A stretch of 64,000 bases of DNA from Paraphoma chrysanthemicola (Eukaryota > Ascomycota > Dothideomycetes > Pleosporales > Phaeosphaeriaceae), in assembly GCA_020744225.1 (NCBI GenBank), contig JAGMWG010000018.1, positions 124,001 to 188,000 on the forward strand, in the 5' to 3' direction. Below the pieces are notes generated by a model. That model made no database searches and was not told the origin of the DNA. It saw only the letters and a program-made list of their open reading frames with translations. The position numbers and the translations under genes were made by a program. Below are positions 11,332-23,410 of the stretch, one piece after another (position 1 is the first letter of the stretch; each line of letters starts with the position of its first letter).

Positions 11332-11741
11332 AATTCCATGTAGTACGTGATCATGGGGGAATAATTGAGCATTATGCGAAACTCACGAAATTGAGTGCAA
11401 GCATCGTGTTGATTCCGCAAGGCTGATTCCTGCAACGACCAGACGCCGATGATCTTGGTTGCGTGCATGGTAGGCGTTGAGCTAGGGGATGCTGGAACTC
11501 AGCCCGCAGCCCGTGCGGAGGCTAGTACCTTGCATCGGGGTGCTGCTGCCTGCTCTGCGCGCCCATTCGGCAAAGTATGATGCAAGGTACAGCCACAATT
11601 CATGCAAAGTTGATAGGGGCACTACGGTCGTCTGCGCCCCATGCGAGCGTATATACAGCTAGCTGCTAGCGCAAATTCATAATACACCAATTAACCTAGC
11701 CTACGCAGCAGATCACACATTGATGTGTACCGCTTTCACTC
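11332..11741. other. Intergenic, about 410 bp
   Basis: Between two plus-strand genes. It holds the likely promoter of the PD-(D/E)XK-like gene; a TATA-like run (TATATACAG) lies at about 11650, roughly 90 bp before the ATG. Nothing else seen. Confidence 0.5.
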
Positions 11742-14087
11742 ATGCCGCCACGAAAACAGCAAGTTGAAAAAGCAGAGCTGCGAGCACTGATCCGCGAACA
11801 TGGTATTCGGTTCGAAGGCCCAGTTCCGCAAAGAAATTGGCCTAAGAGATATGCGCACCACTTTCAGACGATACGCGACATATCCCGAGTCTGGTATGAC
11901 GAGTACAAGGCTGATCGCACCATTCCCCGGAAACGGCGCAGCGAGTTCAAGAAGAGGGCCAACCATCTCAGAGAAATGGCGTACCACTTACTCGATGACG
12001 TGAAAACCAATGAATCTACATGGCGAGATTTTGAGCCTTACGTCTTGCAAAGATTTTCCGAGCCTGTTATCTGGTCAGACATCTGTTCGCATCCATGTTG
12101 CTGCACAGACTGACTTGGACTCCTAGTAACAAATGCCGCCATGAGGTATGGAGATCAGATTATGAAGCCGAACCATTGCACCATCAAGCTGAGCTCAGGG
12201 CGAAAAGGCTCAGGCGTCGAGTGTGCCTTTGTGGTTCTGCGATCTTACAGCTTGCGGGAGATGATAGGTGCGCATTCCCCAAGTGTGTTCCGACTCGCAG
12301 ACTGATCATGCTACAAGTGACCAAGAAAGTCGCGCAATATTTGATTTTGCAAAAGAACAACCTTTGAATCATGCACGCGTCGACAACCTTGATCATTTGA
12401 GCTTATCCATGAAGCCGGACCGCGTTGTAGGGCTTCGAAGTGCCGTACGAATACCCCATGACACCGGTCTTTTCCCGGTGATTGGTCGCGAGATTATGTT
12501 ACCATTCCTTGTCGTAGAGGCCAAGCAAGAACAAGATGCTCCTGGATTCCGTGCCATTCAGTCTCAAACTGCCTTTGTTGTCCGAAGGTTACTGATGGCC
12601 CAAAAAGACCTCCTACATGATGTTCCTTTTGGCGAGCCCTGCTTAATCTGGTTCTTCGCATACCGCGGGGAGCAGTGGCGTTTACATGTGGGCACTCATG
12701 ATGACTCTAGAGCACCTATAGTGAGTCACCCATTCGTACCTCGGTTCAATCGTGTTGATCAGGCCTTTAGAAGATCTACGACCTGTGGGAAGGGACAATG
12801 CAACGTCAAGATGATGCCTTGCAGCTTCTGTTGATTGTCGACTATATCTGGTCTTGGGCAAGGGATATCTATCGCCCTTCGGTTCGAAAAGCAGTCCAGG
12901 AGTCTTTCTTAGATGGTCGAGACATGTCGCCTGCATCCACTGATCGTTTCCGCCAATCTCTCTCCTTGAGCTCCGCACCAACTCCGGCTCCTGAGCCTGA
13001 AGAATTTGACACAATGCAAATCGATGACCGCGAGGCCGACACGACCGGTGTCTTCGTCAGTTCTGCCCCTGAAGCAGAGGATGGACAAATTGATCAATCA
13101 GGACACGCAACAGTGTATCCAGCATGCGATCATAGCTTTCTCCAATGGGCAAAGGGCCACAAAGCTGCTCCTTCTTGGACTGAATTCGGAAGCATACGGC
13201 ATTCAAACATTATACAATTCGACCTCCAGGTCTTCAAGGCTCACCGGAAGGACTATGAACCCGCCCTCACTTGGTTCGGAAGCATAGCAGCCGTACAGCG
13301 CACGTTCTTATTAAGTTCAGAACAACTACTTCAGCTCGTCGCTCTATGGAATCCAAGCGCCCAACATCTGTGCGACCTAAACTCAACAGACTCGCTGCGT
13401 GTATCGATACTTTTCTACACACATTTTGACCAGTGCACGTGGCAGATTAGAAGAGGACTTACTTGCATATTATGGCAGCACTTCTCATCCGAGCGCATGC
13501 TGGCGGATGAAAGTACACTTCGAGAACACTCATTGGACCGCCATGCCGAAACTACCATGAGCGAATTTGACGACCTGAAAGAGGCTATCCTAGATGTGCA
13601 ACAGATGTCAGGCCGCACCTCGGTATGTTGTGCTCTGCGGAACACTATCATGCTATTGTCGCAAAGTGACTATGGACTCAGATGGATACCCGGGAACGAC
13701 TCACATCCAGAGGCACTATCTCCTGAGGATTTTGCGCATGATGATCCTGTAAAGCATATTGCTATACCTGCATCTCCAGATCGTCAAGCATCTAGCGGCA
13801 GTCACCTTGCACAGCAATCCTCTTCGCTCCCTCCAGAATTGTTCCTAGACGATCGCACTGGGGATTCCATGCTCATAGTGCGGCCTAATTTTTGGCCCGA
13901 AGAGTGTCCCAAGTTCTGCTTATTTGTACTCCGTGACGAGTACCCAGATGACTACGAGCTTCTCCATCAACTTCTTGCAGAAGCACGGGTCAAGAAGAAT
14001 TTCTACGGGGACCACGATTACAAGTTCAGCCGTGCAGATGGGAAAATCTTGCGAAATTGGTGCAAGGCCCTCACAGACGGTGCTTAG
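11742..14087 (+). CDS. Uncharacterised fungal protein with CxxC motifs and a PD-(D/E)XK-like core
   Basis: Four exons: 11742-12073, 12127-12267, 12318-12720 and 12774-14087. Introns are 53, 50 and 53 nt; the first has a CTGAC branch site and its splicing creates CNKC. Total 729 residues. A basic helical N-terminus is followed by a possible zinc site (CNKC, then CLC) near residues 111-145. LPFLVVEAKQEQDAPGF near 218-234 carries an E-x-K pair within a hydrophobic strand, as in the PD-(D/E)XK nuclease fold. The next helix, AIQSQTAFVVRRLL, matches a fungal family I recall as having FLVIEAK then a QTAF motif. The acidic residue that should precede the E-x-K is not certain. The C-terminal ~450 residues are unknown. 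Nuclease-like fold is inference; activity may be lost, and the substrate is unknown. Confidence 0.78.
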
Positions 14088-14424
14088 GGCGACAAATCAT
14101 TGTCGTTTGGTTGCATTATGTAGTATCAATGCTATTGGGTAATGCGCATCTAATACGACCTAGTGCCCAATCTTTACACGGAAATCCACATTGCGCACTA
14201 AGTGCACACACTTCGCAATCATAATAATGTATCGAGATGAGACAGTTTTCAAAGTCATTGCGGATCTCATAGTATATGGATATAGTGATCAGTGTATAAA
14301 GAAATTCATTTCGTCCTAAATTTAAGAAGTTGCGCCTCCCAACATAACCCGCTCGTTATATAAAAAATAGCAACATAACCGAACAATAAAAAGAAACAAC
14401 CTCAAAATCTGAATCCTTCAATGA
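14088..14424. other. Convergent intergenic, about 340 bp, AT-rich
   Basis: Both flanking genes end here, so it should carry two terminators. The sequence is AT-rich with a TATATAAAAAATAG run near 14356. No coding frame seen. Confidence 0.55.
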
Positions 14425-15216
14425 CTATTCCCCTTCAATACCATGCCCCTTCCTCAAATGCCGCGCCATATTATCACTCCTCGTGAAGCTCTTCCTACAA
14501 CCTGCCACCGAACACTCTACCCGGACCGTGCCGTATCTGTCAGCATGTACGCTCGCTATATGCCGCCTTAGGTCTGCTCTGAGATTGAATGCTGCGGTAC
14601 ATTTGGGTTCGTGACACGGGAAGCGCTTTATGTGCTTGAGGTTTCGGTGCTTGTTTAACTGGCCGCTGGTGCGAAAGGTGAGGGCGCAGTCGGAGCAGAT
14701 GTACGGATACAGCGAGTATCGCGGCGGTGAGTTGGTGGAGCTGGGTGATGTGTGGCTTGTGGAGCTAGAAGCCGAGGATGTGGGTGTGAAAATGGAGTTC
14801 GGCGAGCTGTGTGTTGCCGGGCTCGAGGAAGTGTCTGAAGCTGTGTCTGTGCCGCCTATGGACATTGTGTGTGGAGGTAAATTGGTCTCTGAGAGAGCAA
14901 TGGGCGTTGATAGGCTAGATTGTCGTGCCGCCGGTATGGCAGGAGTAGGGGCAGCAGGAGCATCGAAGACGTGTTCTCCTCGAGGCGATGGCACATGATC
15001 TATATCCTTATCAGCGGCACAGTCGTACGGAGACCACGATGGACTTGTCGTATCCACCTCAGTGATCTGGGCGTCGTCGTGACGGTGGTCCCCTAGGAAT
15101 CTCCTGAACTCGATGTTAAGTTCCCTCTCAACTTCATATAAAGAAACAAACAATGGAGGCTCTTTCGTGGAGGTACGTGTCATTGCGGACTGGAATTGCG
15201 AGTATGCTTCCATCAT
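14425..15216 (-). CDS. C2H2 zinc-finger protein, three C-terminal fingers
   Basis: Single exon, 263 residues, ATG at 15216 (tandem ATG codons at 15211-15216). The first ~170 residues are Ser/Thr/Pro-rich and disordered, as in activation or regulatory regions. Three classical fingers follow: CSDC...H..H near 174-195 (C-x2-C-x12-H-x4-H), CHEPKC near 200-224 and CSVAGC near 235-258 (both C-x4-C-x12-H-x4-H). The linkers are not TGEKP. This arrangement is typical of small fungal DNA-binding regulators; the target genes are unknown. It faces the PD-(D/E)XK-like gene tail to tail. Confidence 0.85.
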   Translation of the reverse strand: MMEAYSQFQSAMTRTSTKEPPLFVSLYEVERELNIEFRRFLGDHRHDDAQITEVDTTSPSWSPYDCAADKDIDHVPSPRGEHVFDAPAAPTPAIPAARQSSLSTPIALSETNLPPHTMSIGGTDTASDTSSSPATHSSPNSIFTPTSSASSSTSHTSPSSTNSPPRYSLYPYICSDCALTFRTSGQLNKHRNLKHIKRFPCHEPKCTAAFNLRADLRRHIASVHADRYGTVRVECSVAGCRKSFTRSDNMARHLRKGHGIEGE

Positions 15217-16677
15217 TGGATGTTAGCTCTTTTCGGGGCGTCGTTGAAAAGGGAAGCAGATGTATGTGGTCAAATAGAGGTCGAATACGATGGTTTTTCG
15301 CAATAGTCAGGTTTGTTGCTCGAGTTGTTGCTTCGTTTGGAAGGTCGCAATTGTTCGAACTTCTCGAAATAAAGGCGCAGAGGGACGTAGGCCGAGGTGC
15401 GCAATGCTTGGTGTACTTGGACGTAGGCGTTGTTCTTCACTAGAGTTTTTCGTCGTCGTGATCCCGGACGGGTCTCTTGCCAGCATTGCGCATCCATAGC
15501 CAGGTTATCTGCCATCGCTGCAATTTCGACGCAATCGTGCAGTCCAACCTTTTTGTCGTTGCTTTGTTCCCAGACTGGTTGCAGACATCTTGCTATTTTC
15601 TCCTGTTTTTGAATGAAATAAGGAATCGGTGTGGTCGAGGATCAATTTGGGTGCCGAGGGGATGTGGTCTGCTAAGTAAATGATAAAGCAAAGAAATCAT
15701 GAGCCCTGTTCAACGAGTGTGCAACGAAATCGAAGGAAATTCACAACGGTCATAGTCCAGCCTTGAGGGCGTTAGGTTCTCTGCGTGGCTATTGTAATAA
15801 TAAGAAACTTACTGCCGACCCCCTAACCTAACTATCTAGTGTGCTAGTGAGCGCCGTCCATGTCCGGTTATGGCCGACGCCCGAGGGCATATGCCTGCGG
15901 TGGTTGTCGATGTTGCCACGAACCCAATGGGTTCATGGCCGAAGCGCATGCGTATATTAGTATGGTAGTTGTCGATGTCGGGTTACAACAAAGCAAGTAG
16001 AGTATACAGGCACGCGAGTACTGAAGGATGAGATTTAGTGAAAATGTGATAAGGAATGAATAGGTCTAAAGCAACGAGAGGGCTTTATGGTTGGTGCCTG
16101 AGGTCCTCCATGGAGCCCCTGTTCACGCCAGCGAATCAGCATTCGACGCGTAGGTATGCCTCTGACAAGCGAGCAGAGCCTCGGGGGCTTAGCGCGTTAA
16201 GGCCGCACCAGGCAAGAGCCACCATCTTTTACTGTGAATATGTTCTAAATTTGCCTCGATATGTTGTAAATGATTAAATTCTCTCTTACTATACTATAAC
16301 GAATATAAGAAATTATGGAACTTAGAACATACAACATACAGGCAGTGAGAAGTTCCAGGACGTTTAGAGACTCAAGCATACTCATTTTCTTCAATTCTTT
16401 AACTACTGAGAAGAGAAAGACTCCTCTAAACTTACTAATCTCGAAATTACGCCCTTCACAAGCAAAATTCATAACTAATTCCGAAGGCCACTGCCTGTGA
16501 ACAACACATCTTCACAATCATTGCATCAACAGTATTTATTGCGATCAAAACCTGCTTCCTGACACAAACAGCACCATCTCAACTGCTTCCAATTACCACA
16601 TGTGTGTACCCCTGCCTGCCGATATATATTCACGCCATGATCGAAACGTGCTACAACCTGCAAACTCGTCAAGTCTT
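15217..16677. other. Gene-free stretch, about 1.46 kb, partly AT-rich
   Basis: Upstream of the zinc-finger gene and downstream of the HET-NACHT-WD40 gene. It has a GC-richer half with an imperfect direct repeat (15866-15978) and an AT-rich half (about 16230-16480). This patchiness would suit a decayed mobile element or RIP-affected DNA, but no transposase, terminal repeat or long open frame is visible. Confidence 0.5.
15866..15978. repeat. Imperfect direct repeat, two units of about 48 bp
   Basis: Unit 1 (about 15866-15913) and unit 2 (about 15930-15978) both contain ATGGCCGA near their start and end in TGGTNGTTGTCGATGT, with diverged middles. They sit in gene-free DNA. Identity is only moderate. 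They may be remnants of a tandem or dispersed repeat. Confidence 0.5.
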
Positions 16678-19600
16678 TCAGTCCCGACTTGCGCTCCCAT
16701 CGAACATCCATATTCCCTTCAGATTGCCCTCGTCATCAAATCGAAATAGCGTCCATGATCCCGACGTGTGGCCCAAACAAATTGTGTTTCCGTGCCTGGC
16801 TGAACAAGACGGCTCAAAGCCAGCAGGGAGGCTGAGAACCGCCTCCCGCTTATGAATGATGGAGTTAGTAGTTGCAAACAACGCATGATATTTGGTAGCT
16901 TCAAAGAAGCCGTCCTTCAAAGAGATGTGAACGCGTCCATGATTCGTGTCTATATAGTCTCCCTCCGGTGAGATTGACGGCGACTTGACACTGCTCGGGA
17001 TCGGCGTCGGCGTATGTTTTTCAACGATACAGACATGCGTCCCTTGCTTGATGTCCCATAAAATTACGGTGCCATCATTGTCTGCTGTTGCAAGGGTGTC
17101 GCCGCTCGGGTGAAACACAGCGCCAGCCGCGAACGAGTGGACCTGCAACATGCAGTGCGCCGCTTCTCCTTCAAAGCTCCATACCCGTACGGTGCAATCA
17201 TCGGAGATAGACGCTAGTAACTTGCCGTTCCTGGAAAAGTTTACTGATGTGATTGTGGCTGTATGCCCACTGAGCCGGTATCGATATTTTCCGGTTGCCG
17301 TATCCCAAATAATAACGCTACGATCATCAGACGCGGACGCTACCCTAGAGTCATCTGGAGAGAATACAACTGCTCTTACGGCTTTAGCATGACCAACGAG
17401 CGTAGCCTGGCAGAGCATGATCGATGTGTTCCAGATGCGGACCGTCTTGTCCTCCGATGCAGATAAGAGCAGCTTTCCAGTCCTGGAGAATTGCATATCA
17501 TTAACCATGAGAGTATGACCGCTGAGTGTTGCGCAGGTAGATCTCTTCGATGCATTCCATAGATGTATGGATCCATCAACTCGAGGAGAAGCTAGCATGC
17601 GCGCATCTCCAGACCACATAACTGCCGATGCCAGAGGCGTACACTCTTCGAGACTGAAAATACACTCTCCGGTCATGGTGTTCCAGATACGCAGTTGATC
17701 AGAGGATGTAGATGCAACGAGTTTTCCATCACCAGAAAACCTGATGTCATGGATTGGGCCTTCGTGGTAACCCATAAAGGTCGAGTGTTCGGGCCATGTA
17801 TGAATGTACTTCGCGAAGGTCGAGCGTATTATGCAACTCTCCGGAGAAAAGAGCAATGCAGTATCATACAGCCGTGACGGGGCTTTGTAGATGATGTCTT
17901 TGAATCGGTTGGCGAAGCGATCTGCAGCATCTAGAAACGTTCGAAAGGCAGTACCATTTATCTTTACATCCTGATTAGCCATCGAATTCATGCTGAAGTC
18001 ATTGATTCTTACCACTGCTTCATCTCTCAAGGCGTTAAGCATACCTGGAACGTCACTTCCTCTTTCCATTAAGGACATGGCCTCCAGCCAGTGTAGAAAA
18101 TGCTCCTGAAGAAATGCATGAACTGGGCAATTGTCGTATAGTGCGACTTTACTGGACACTGTATGCTCTACCCAGTATTGACACGCATACCTTAACGCAA
18201 GTGTTGAATTCTTTGGAATTTCCTCGTCAACATAATCTTCCGACTGGTGTCCAGATTTCAAGAGAGTTGACATGTCGCTGTGCAAACCATGTGGACCGTA
18301 CATGAAGTTGAGGCAGTGGAAAGCTAGTTCTTCGTGCGTCTTACGTTCGTCTATCCACAAAGGGCTCCTTCCCTGCTTTTTGGGATCAAGAAGGAAGTCG
18401 CGAAACGACAAATGCAATAGCCGTACTGGGACATTATCGTCTTCTGGCACGCTCAGAACGGAGTGTAAAGCGTCTAAACGACAGCCAATGTCGAATTTTG
18501 ACATTCCGGTGAGGAGGGAGATCGAATCGACAGAGAGGGGCTCGACGAGCAGTATGATACTGCCTACAACTGCTCGGAATTCTGTAGCCCAGTAATCCTT
18601 GTCATCTTCGTCGTCCTCTTCGAATAATAGATTCATAATTGGCAAGTACGTCGCATCGAGCTTGGATGACTTTGTTTCTACATGACCTAGCATAAGCTCG
18701 AGTCGTCTTTGGGGATTATGCTTGGTTTCGCCGATATAACGACAAGCTGTGGCAGCGAAAATGAAGAGTGGAGTAGCCAGCTCAGCTAACTGCCGCACTT
18801 GGCTTGCTGTTGGCCAATTTGGGGGCAATGAGCGTTGATCTCTGATTAGTGTAAGTTCATGCCAAATAAACACTTCGATGTCGCCCTGAACAACAGATGG
18901 TGGGATCTCATGGAGGATCATGTCCTCATATTCGATATGAGACATATTCCGGAAACCCAGTCGTATCGGCAATTCTGGTCGGCTTGTAAGAAATATACGG
19001 AGTTGAATTGGACGCAAGTCCTTCACCAATGGCAATAACCGGAGAATCTCCCGTATGTCCTCATCTTGCCCGCATTCATCAAGAGCGTCGATAATGATAA
19101 TCATCTTCACAACCTGGCCCGATAGATGTGTGGCTAATTCTCTAAGAGGCTTCAAGATGAGCTTTTCGAACTGGATTTCCAAAGGCCGGTCATGGACTAG
19201 TCTGTCCTCTCGGATGGATTCCTTGATGCCTGTGACGATTTCGGGAAAGCTTTCCGCCAAACTAACTGCGATGGTGGTGAATAGACGTTTGGCATTGTTG
19301 AGGTCGACTTCGCTGGATTTGAAGAAAAAGGTAGCTCCCAACTGGCCTTTCTCGGCAACTGTGCTGGCCAGAGTTCGTGCAATCGTCGACTTGCCCGTCC
19401 CAGCCATACCATTCAGCCAGAAAATGGATTTGCTCATTGGAAAATTGGCCCAGGCGCTCAAGTGATCTAACAGGTCGATCCTTGTATTTGGAAGACATTT
19501 TGCACCATGCTGTTGCAAATGAGAACAAAAAGCAGCTCCCTCCGCGGAGGGTAGTCGAACTGTGTAACGCGCTTCGATTTGCTCCAGAAGTCGAATTCTT

Positions 19601-20345
19601 GCGTTTCGTTGCCCTTCACCGTAGATGGCAGGCATGTAGACGTTGAAGATACCCATCAAAGCGTAAGAATCATCCTCGGCGCGTTTAGTCACGCGTCCAG
19701 TTGCCCATGACAGTCTTTCTTGAATGGTAATGCGCGATAGAGGTATTCCTCGAAGTACGTCCAAATTAATTCCAGTAACATTATGAATGACCATGTCTAG
19801 TGAAGCTTTGCTACCCAAGTACTTCTTCTCAAAGGAGAAGAACTTAACATTTATGGGCGCGATGAGCTCCTGCAATGTCCTGACGCGTCTTAGTCAAGGA
19901 GTCGTATCAATATTATTCTGCATAAATTCACTAACCAACCTCGTGAGAACCATCGACTTTGAGTGAAAGACTGCCGCCATAGTTCGAGCGGTGGAAGCTT
20001 ATCTCCAACATGAACGTCGGACAAGTAAACATAGCATACTGTCGCATGCTGATACCAGCGATACATAGAAGTAATAGCCTCCGTCAGCTCCGAGCTACTA
20101 GATTTGTCGATGCAGCATGTATCGATCCAGAAGTAGTCGAGTGCATCGTTCCGAGCTTGCTGCATGCAAAATTGCAGCTTTTGGTAACCAGCTTTATCTT
20201 GGCCTTTCCCATGTAAAAGATCGGAATAGGTTACCTCCTCTTCATCAGCACCCCAGGTGTGGGAAAGGATAGCATATGGTGGAATGTCCTGTCCAATGCG
20301 CTCGACTAGGGTGAGCCCGCTCTGCGTGAGCTGCAGAAGTCGCAT
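16678..20345 (-). CDS. HET-NACHT-WD40 (HNWD) NLR-type protein
   Basis: Two exons, 20345-19936 and 19879-16678, joined over a 56-nt intron (GTTAGT..GTCAG) that restores the HET motif RGWTLQELIAP; 1203 residues. The HET domain covers roughly 1-160 (PPYAILSHTWG, FWIDTCCIDK, SSELTEAITSMYRWY). The segment up to about 240 (EDDSYALMGIFNVYMPAIYGEG) is the usual HET tail. NACHT follows with P-loop GMAGTGKS near 294-301, Walker B MIIIIDALDECG near 396-407 and FLTSRPELP. WD40 repeats occupy about 843-1090: six clear units ending in IW/LW/VW, then a degenerate C-terminal part. In this family (Podospora HET-D/E/R) WD repeats sense a ligand and HET triggers heterokaryon-incompatibility cell death. The units here differ from each other, unlike hypervariable HNWD alleles. 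Start chosen at 20345; no earlier ATG in frame fits. Confidence 0.93.
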
Positions 20346-20775
20346 TGGGAAGGGCCAGTGAGCGTGCTTGGGGCAGACCGGTGTATAATTCAATGTGCCC
20401 TTTTCCTACCCTGGGCGGCCTCATACTGATACAAAGTGTGAGTGCAAAAATACAACTAAGGCATGATGGTGGGACGATGTAAGGCAGACGACGTGGCCCC
20501 GTCACCACAACACGCGAAGGCGCAGATGCTTAGCGCCTTGGCCTCTGCTGAGGTCAGCTTTATGATAATTTGGATTTGAAGGCCTCAACACACATTGATC
20601 AAGGTATCTCAAGGCACGCGATGAATTTTTGCAAGTAACGCTTGTTCATGGGGAATCAAATTCTATCTATTCAGTCATCACTTTTGCGACTATGCTTGTT
20701 CAGCCGATGCCTTTTATCATGGCATATCTAGCTTTTCATGTCTTGCGTGCGAGTACCATCCTCAAAGCACATGAC
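20346..20775. other. Intergenic, about 430 bp
   Basis: Upstream of the HNWD gene and downstream of transketolase, both minus strand. No motif or coding frame was recognised. Confidence 0.55.
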
Positions 20776-23410
20776 TTAGATGAGCTGCTGGAAAGCACGG
20801 TCAACAGGCGAGCGGAGAGGCTTGACATCCTTGTAGAAATCGATGGTAAGCTTAGCCCGCTTGGCGATGCCCTCCGGTGTGAACTCGAATTTCTAGAGAC
20901 TTCATTAGCATTTGGTGTCTTTGGAATCGTGCTGTTTTGACAAACCTTGTAGACGTCCTTGTATGGGCCGGATGCACCAAATCGGTTGAGACCGAACTGC
21001 TCATGCGAGTACTTCTCCCATCCGAGCGTTGACATGACCTCAACGGACATTGCCGGGATGCCACCTGGAATGACCTTGAGCTGGTAGTCCTTGGGCTGTG
21101 CGTCAAAGACCTCTGTGCAAGGCATTGAGACAACACGAGCTGTGATACCCTCGTCCTTGAGGGTCTTGACGGCCTCCAAGCAGATCGACACCTCAGAACC
21201 GGTTGAGACAAGGGTGATCTGAGCGCCCTCGTTCTCGAGAACAGTGTATCCACCCTTGATACCGTTCTCAAGAGTTGAGCCCTCGAGCTGGGGCAAGTTC
21301 TGGCGGGTAAGAGCAAGGATGGATGGGGTCTCCTTGGAGGTGAGGGCCATGTAGTATGCAGCAGAGGTCTCGTTGCCATCAGCCGGGCGCCAGACCATCA
21401 TGTTGGGCAGAGCACGGAAGTGGGCAAGAGTCTCGATAGGCTGATGGGTCGGGCCGTCCTCACCAAGACCAATTGAGTCGTGGGTTGCGACGTAAATGAC
21501 GCGCTGATGTGATAGCGAAGAAAGACGGACCGCGCCAGCGGCATATGACACGAAGTTGAGGAAAGTACCGCCAGCGGGGATAATTGTGCCGTATGCACAA
21601 AGACCATTCATGACAGCTGCCATGGCGTGCTCACGGACACCGTACCTGATGTAACGGCCGGCCCATTCGCCAATACCAAGATCCGGTGGCTGGAAGTCGA
21701 TGGCCTTCTTCCATCGGGTGTTGTTAGAGCCAGTCAGATCAGCAGATCCGGAGATCAACTCAGGAATGACATCATGGATTGCCTCAAGAACAGTTTCGGA
21801 AAGCTTTCTTGATGCAATGGCAGCGTCTGTGGGTTTGTAGGTGGGGAGGGCCTTGACCCAGCCTTCGGGAAGGTCACGGGTCAATCGTCGCTTCAGGTCA
21901 GCGTGAAGGTCCTTGTGCTCTTGTCCGTACTTCTCGAACAACTTGTTCCACTCCTCCTCGGCGGCAGCACCTTCGGCGGCGTGCTTGTGGTACTGGTCGT
22001 AGACCTCCTGGGGAACGACGAACGACTTCTCGGGGTCGAAGCCGAACTTCTCCTTGACCTGCTTGATATCGTCGGCCTTCAATGGGTTGCCGTGAACGCC
22101 GCCAGTTCCCTGGAGCTTCGAGCCATAACCAATGGTTGTGGTAAGCTTGATCATCGAGGGCTTGTCAGTGACCTTCTTGGCCTCGGCGATGGCCTTCTCG
22201 ATGCCCTCAAGGTCGTTGTCTCCGTCCTTGACGTGCTGGACGTGCCAGCCGTATGCCTCGAATCGCTTCTCGACGTCTTCGGTGAACGCGCACTTGGTGT
22301 CTCCGTCTGTGCAGCGTTAGTACTTGGTCGTGCACACTCATGGGAGGCGCTTACCAATGGAGATGTGGTTGTCATCATAGATGGCAATGAGGTTTCCGAG
22401 CTTCAAATGGCCAGCCATTGAGGCGGCCTCGCTGGCAATACCCTCCATGGCGCAGCCATCACCAAAGAACATGTAGGTGTGGTTGTTGATCAGATCGAAG
22501 CCAGGCTTGTTGAAGACGGCTCCGGTGTGTGCCTGGGCAATGGCGAGACCGACGGCATTGGCGAAACCCTGGCCGAGAGGGCCGGTGGTGACCTCAATGC
22601 CGGGGGTGTCATGAGACTCAGGATGGCCAGGCAGGATGCTGTCCACTTGCTATGGGTGAGTTAGCATCGAACGCAGGCCAAACGGGGAATTGCTCGCAGG
22701 TCAGACTTACGCGGAAGGACTTCAGGTCATCAATGGTGACTTTGTAGCCAAAGAGATGGATCAAGGCATACTGGAGCATGCATCCGTGACCGTTGCTGCA
22801 GGCCCAGAGTTAGTAATCTGTACGTGCCATCTCGGAATTCATGTCTTCGCATTGTTTGGCAGCGGAGTTTCGCGGAAATGCATGCCAGATCGAGCACGGC
22901 TAGTCACCCATGGCCGATCTTCTGTACGAGCTTGGGACAGTTGTGGTCGCAGGTCGAGACGCCCCGCGGAAAAAGGTGTCGGCATTTGCTCTGAGTTGCC
23001 GCACGCATCTCCGCGCTCGGCCACCAATGCCGGAAATACTCGGTGCGGAGAAGTATGAAATGGCAATGAATACGTACGAGAGAACAAAACGGTCGCGGTT
23101 GACCCAGTACTCGTTCTTGGGGTTGAAAGTCATGAACTTGTTGAAAAGAACGTGGGCAACCGGGGCCATGCCCATAGGGGCGCCCGGATGGCCAGAGTTG
23201 GACTTTGCGGTGGCATCGATCTGAATACCTCAATTATCAGCAATTGGACTCTTTCTCGCGGCACAATGCGTCGGCGGCGCAGTGTTGAGAAAAAAGATTG
23301 CGATAGCGGGGTAGCTGTTGTTATGGTGGTGGGGCAGATGCGCGAGGATTACATACCGCAAGAGTGCGGATGGTGTTGATGGCGAGCTCGTCGACCTTTC
23401 CGTACGGCAT
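20776..23410 (-). CDS. TKL1: Transketolase
   Basis: Six exons: 23410-23357, 23220-23078, 22795-22711, 22649-22355, 22306-20946 and 20892-20776. Introns are 136, 282, 61, 48 (TACTAAC branch) and 53 nt; total 684 residues, the usual size. It catalyses ThDP-dependent two-carbon transfers between ketoses and aldoses in the cytosolic non-oxidative pentose phosphate pathway. Visible motifs: DATAKSNSGHPGAPMGMAP, LSNGHGCMLQYALIHLFGY, PLGQGFANAVG, the ThDP/Mg motif GDGCAMEGIASE ... DDNHISIDG, and in the second half RYGVREHAM with YATHDSIGLGEDGPTHQP. The last exon ends SPVDRAFQQLI. Introns crowd the 5' end, including an 18-codon first exon, so gene finders may miss the true start. All family motifs checked are intact. 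Confidence 0.97.

Noticed and set aside
15815..15832. CCCCCTAACCTAAC as a telomere-like tract
   Set aside because: Only two CCTAAC units; too short and internal to be a telomere relic.
21903..22421. Plus-strand leucine/valine-rich frame opposite transketolase
   Set aside because: Apparent membrane protein, but it is antisense to transketolase and crosses its intron.
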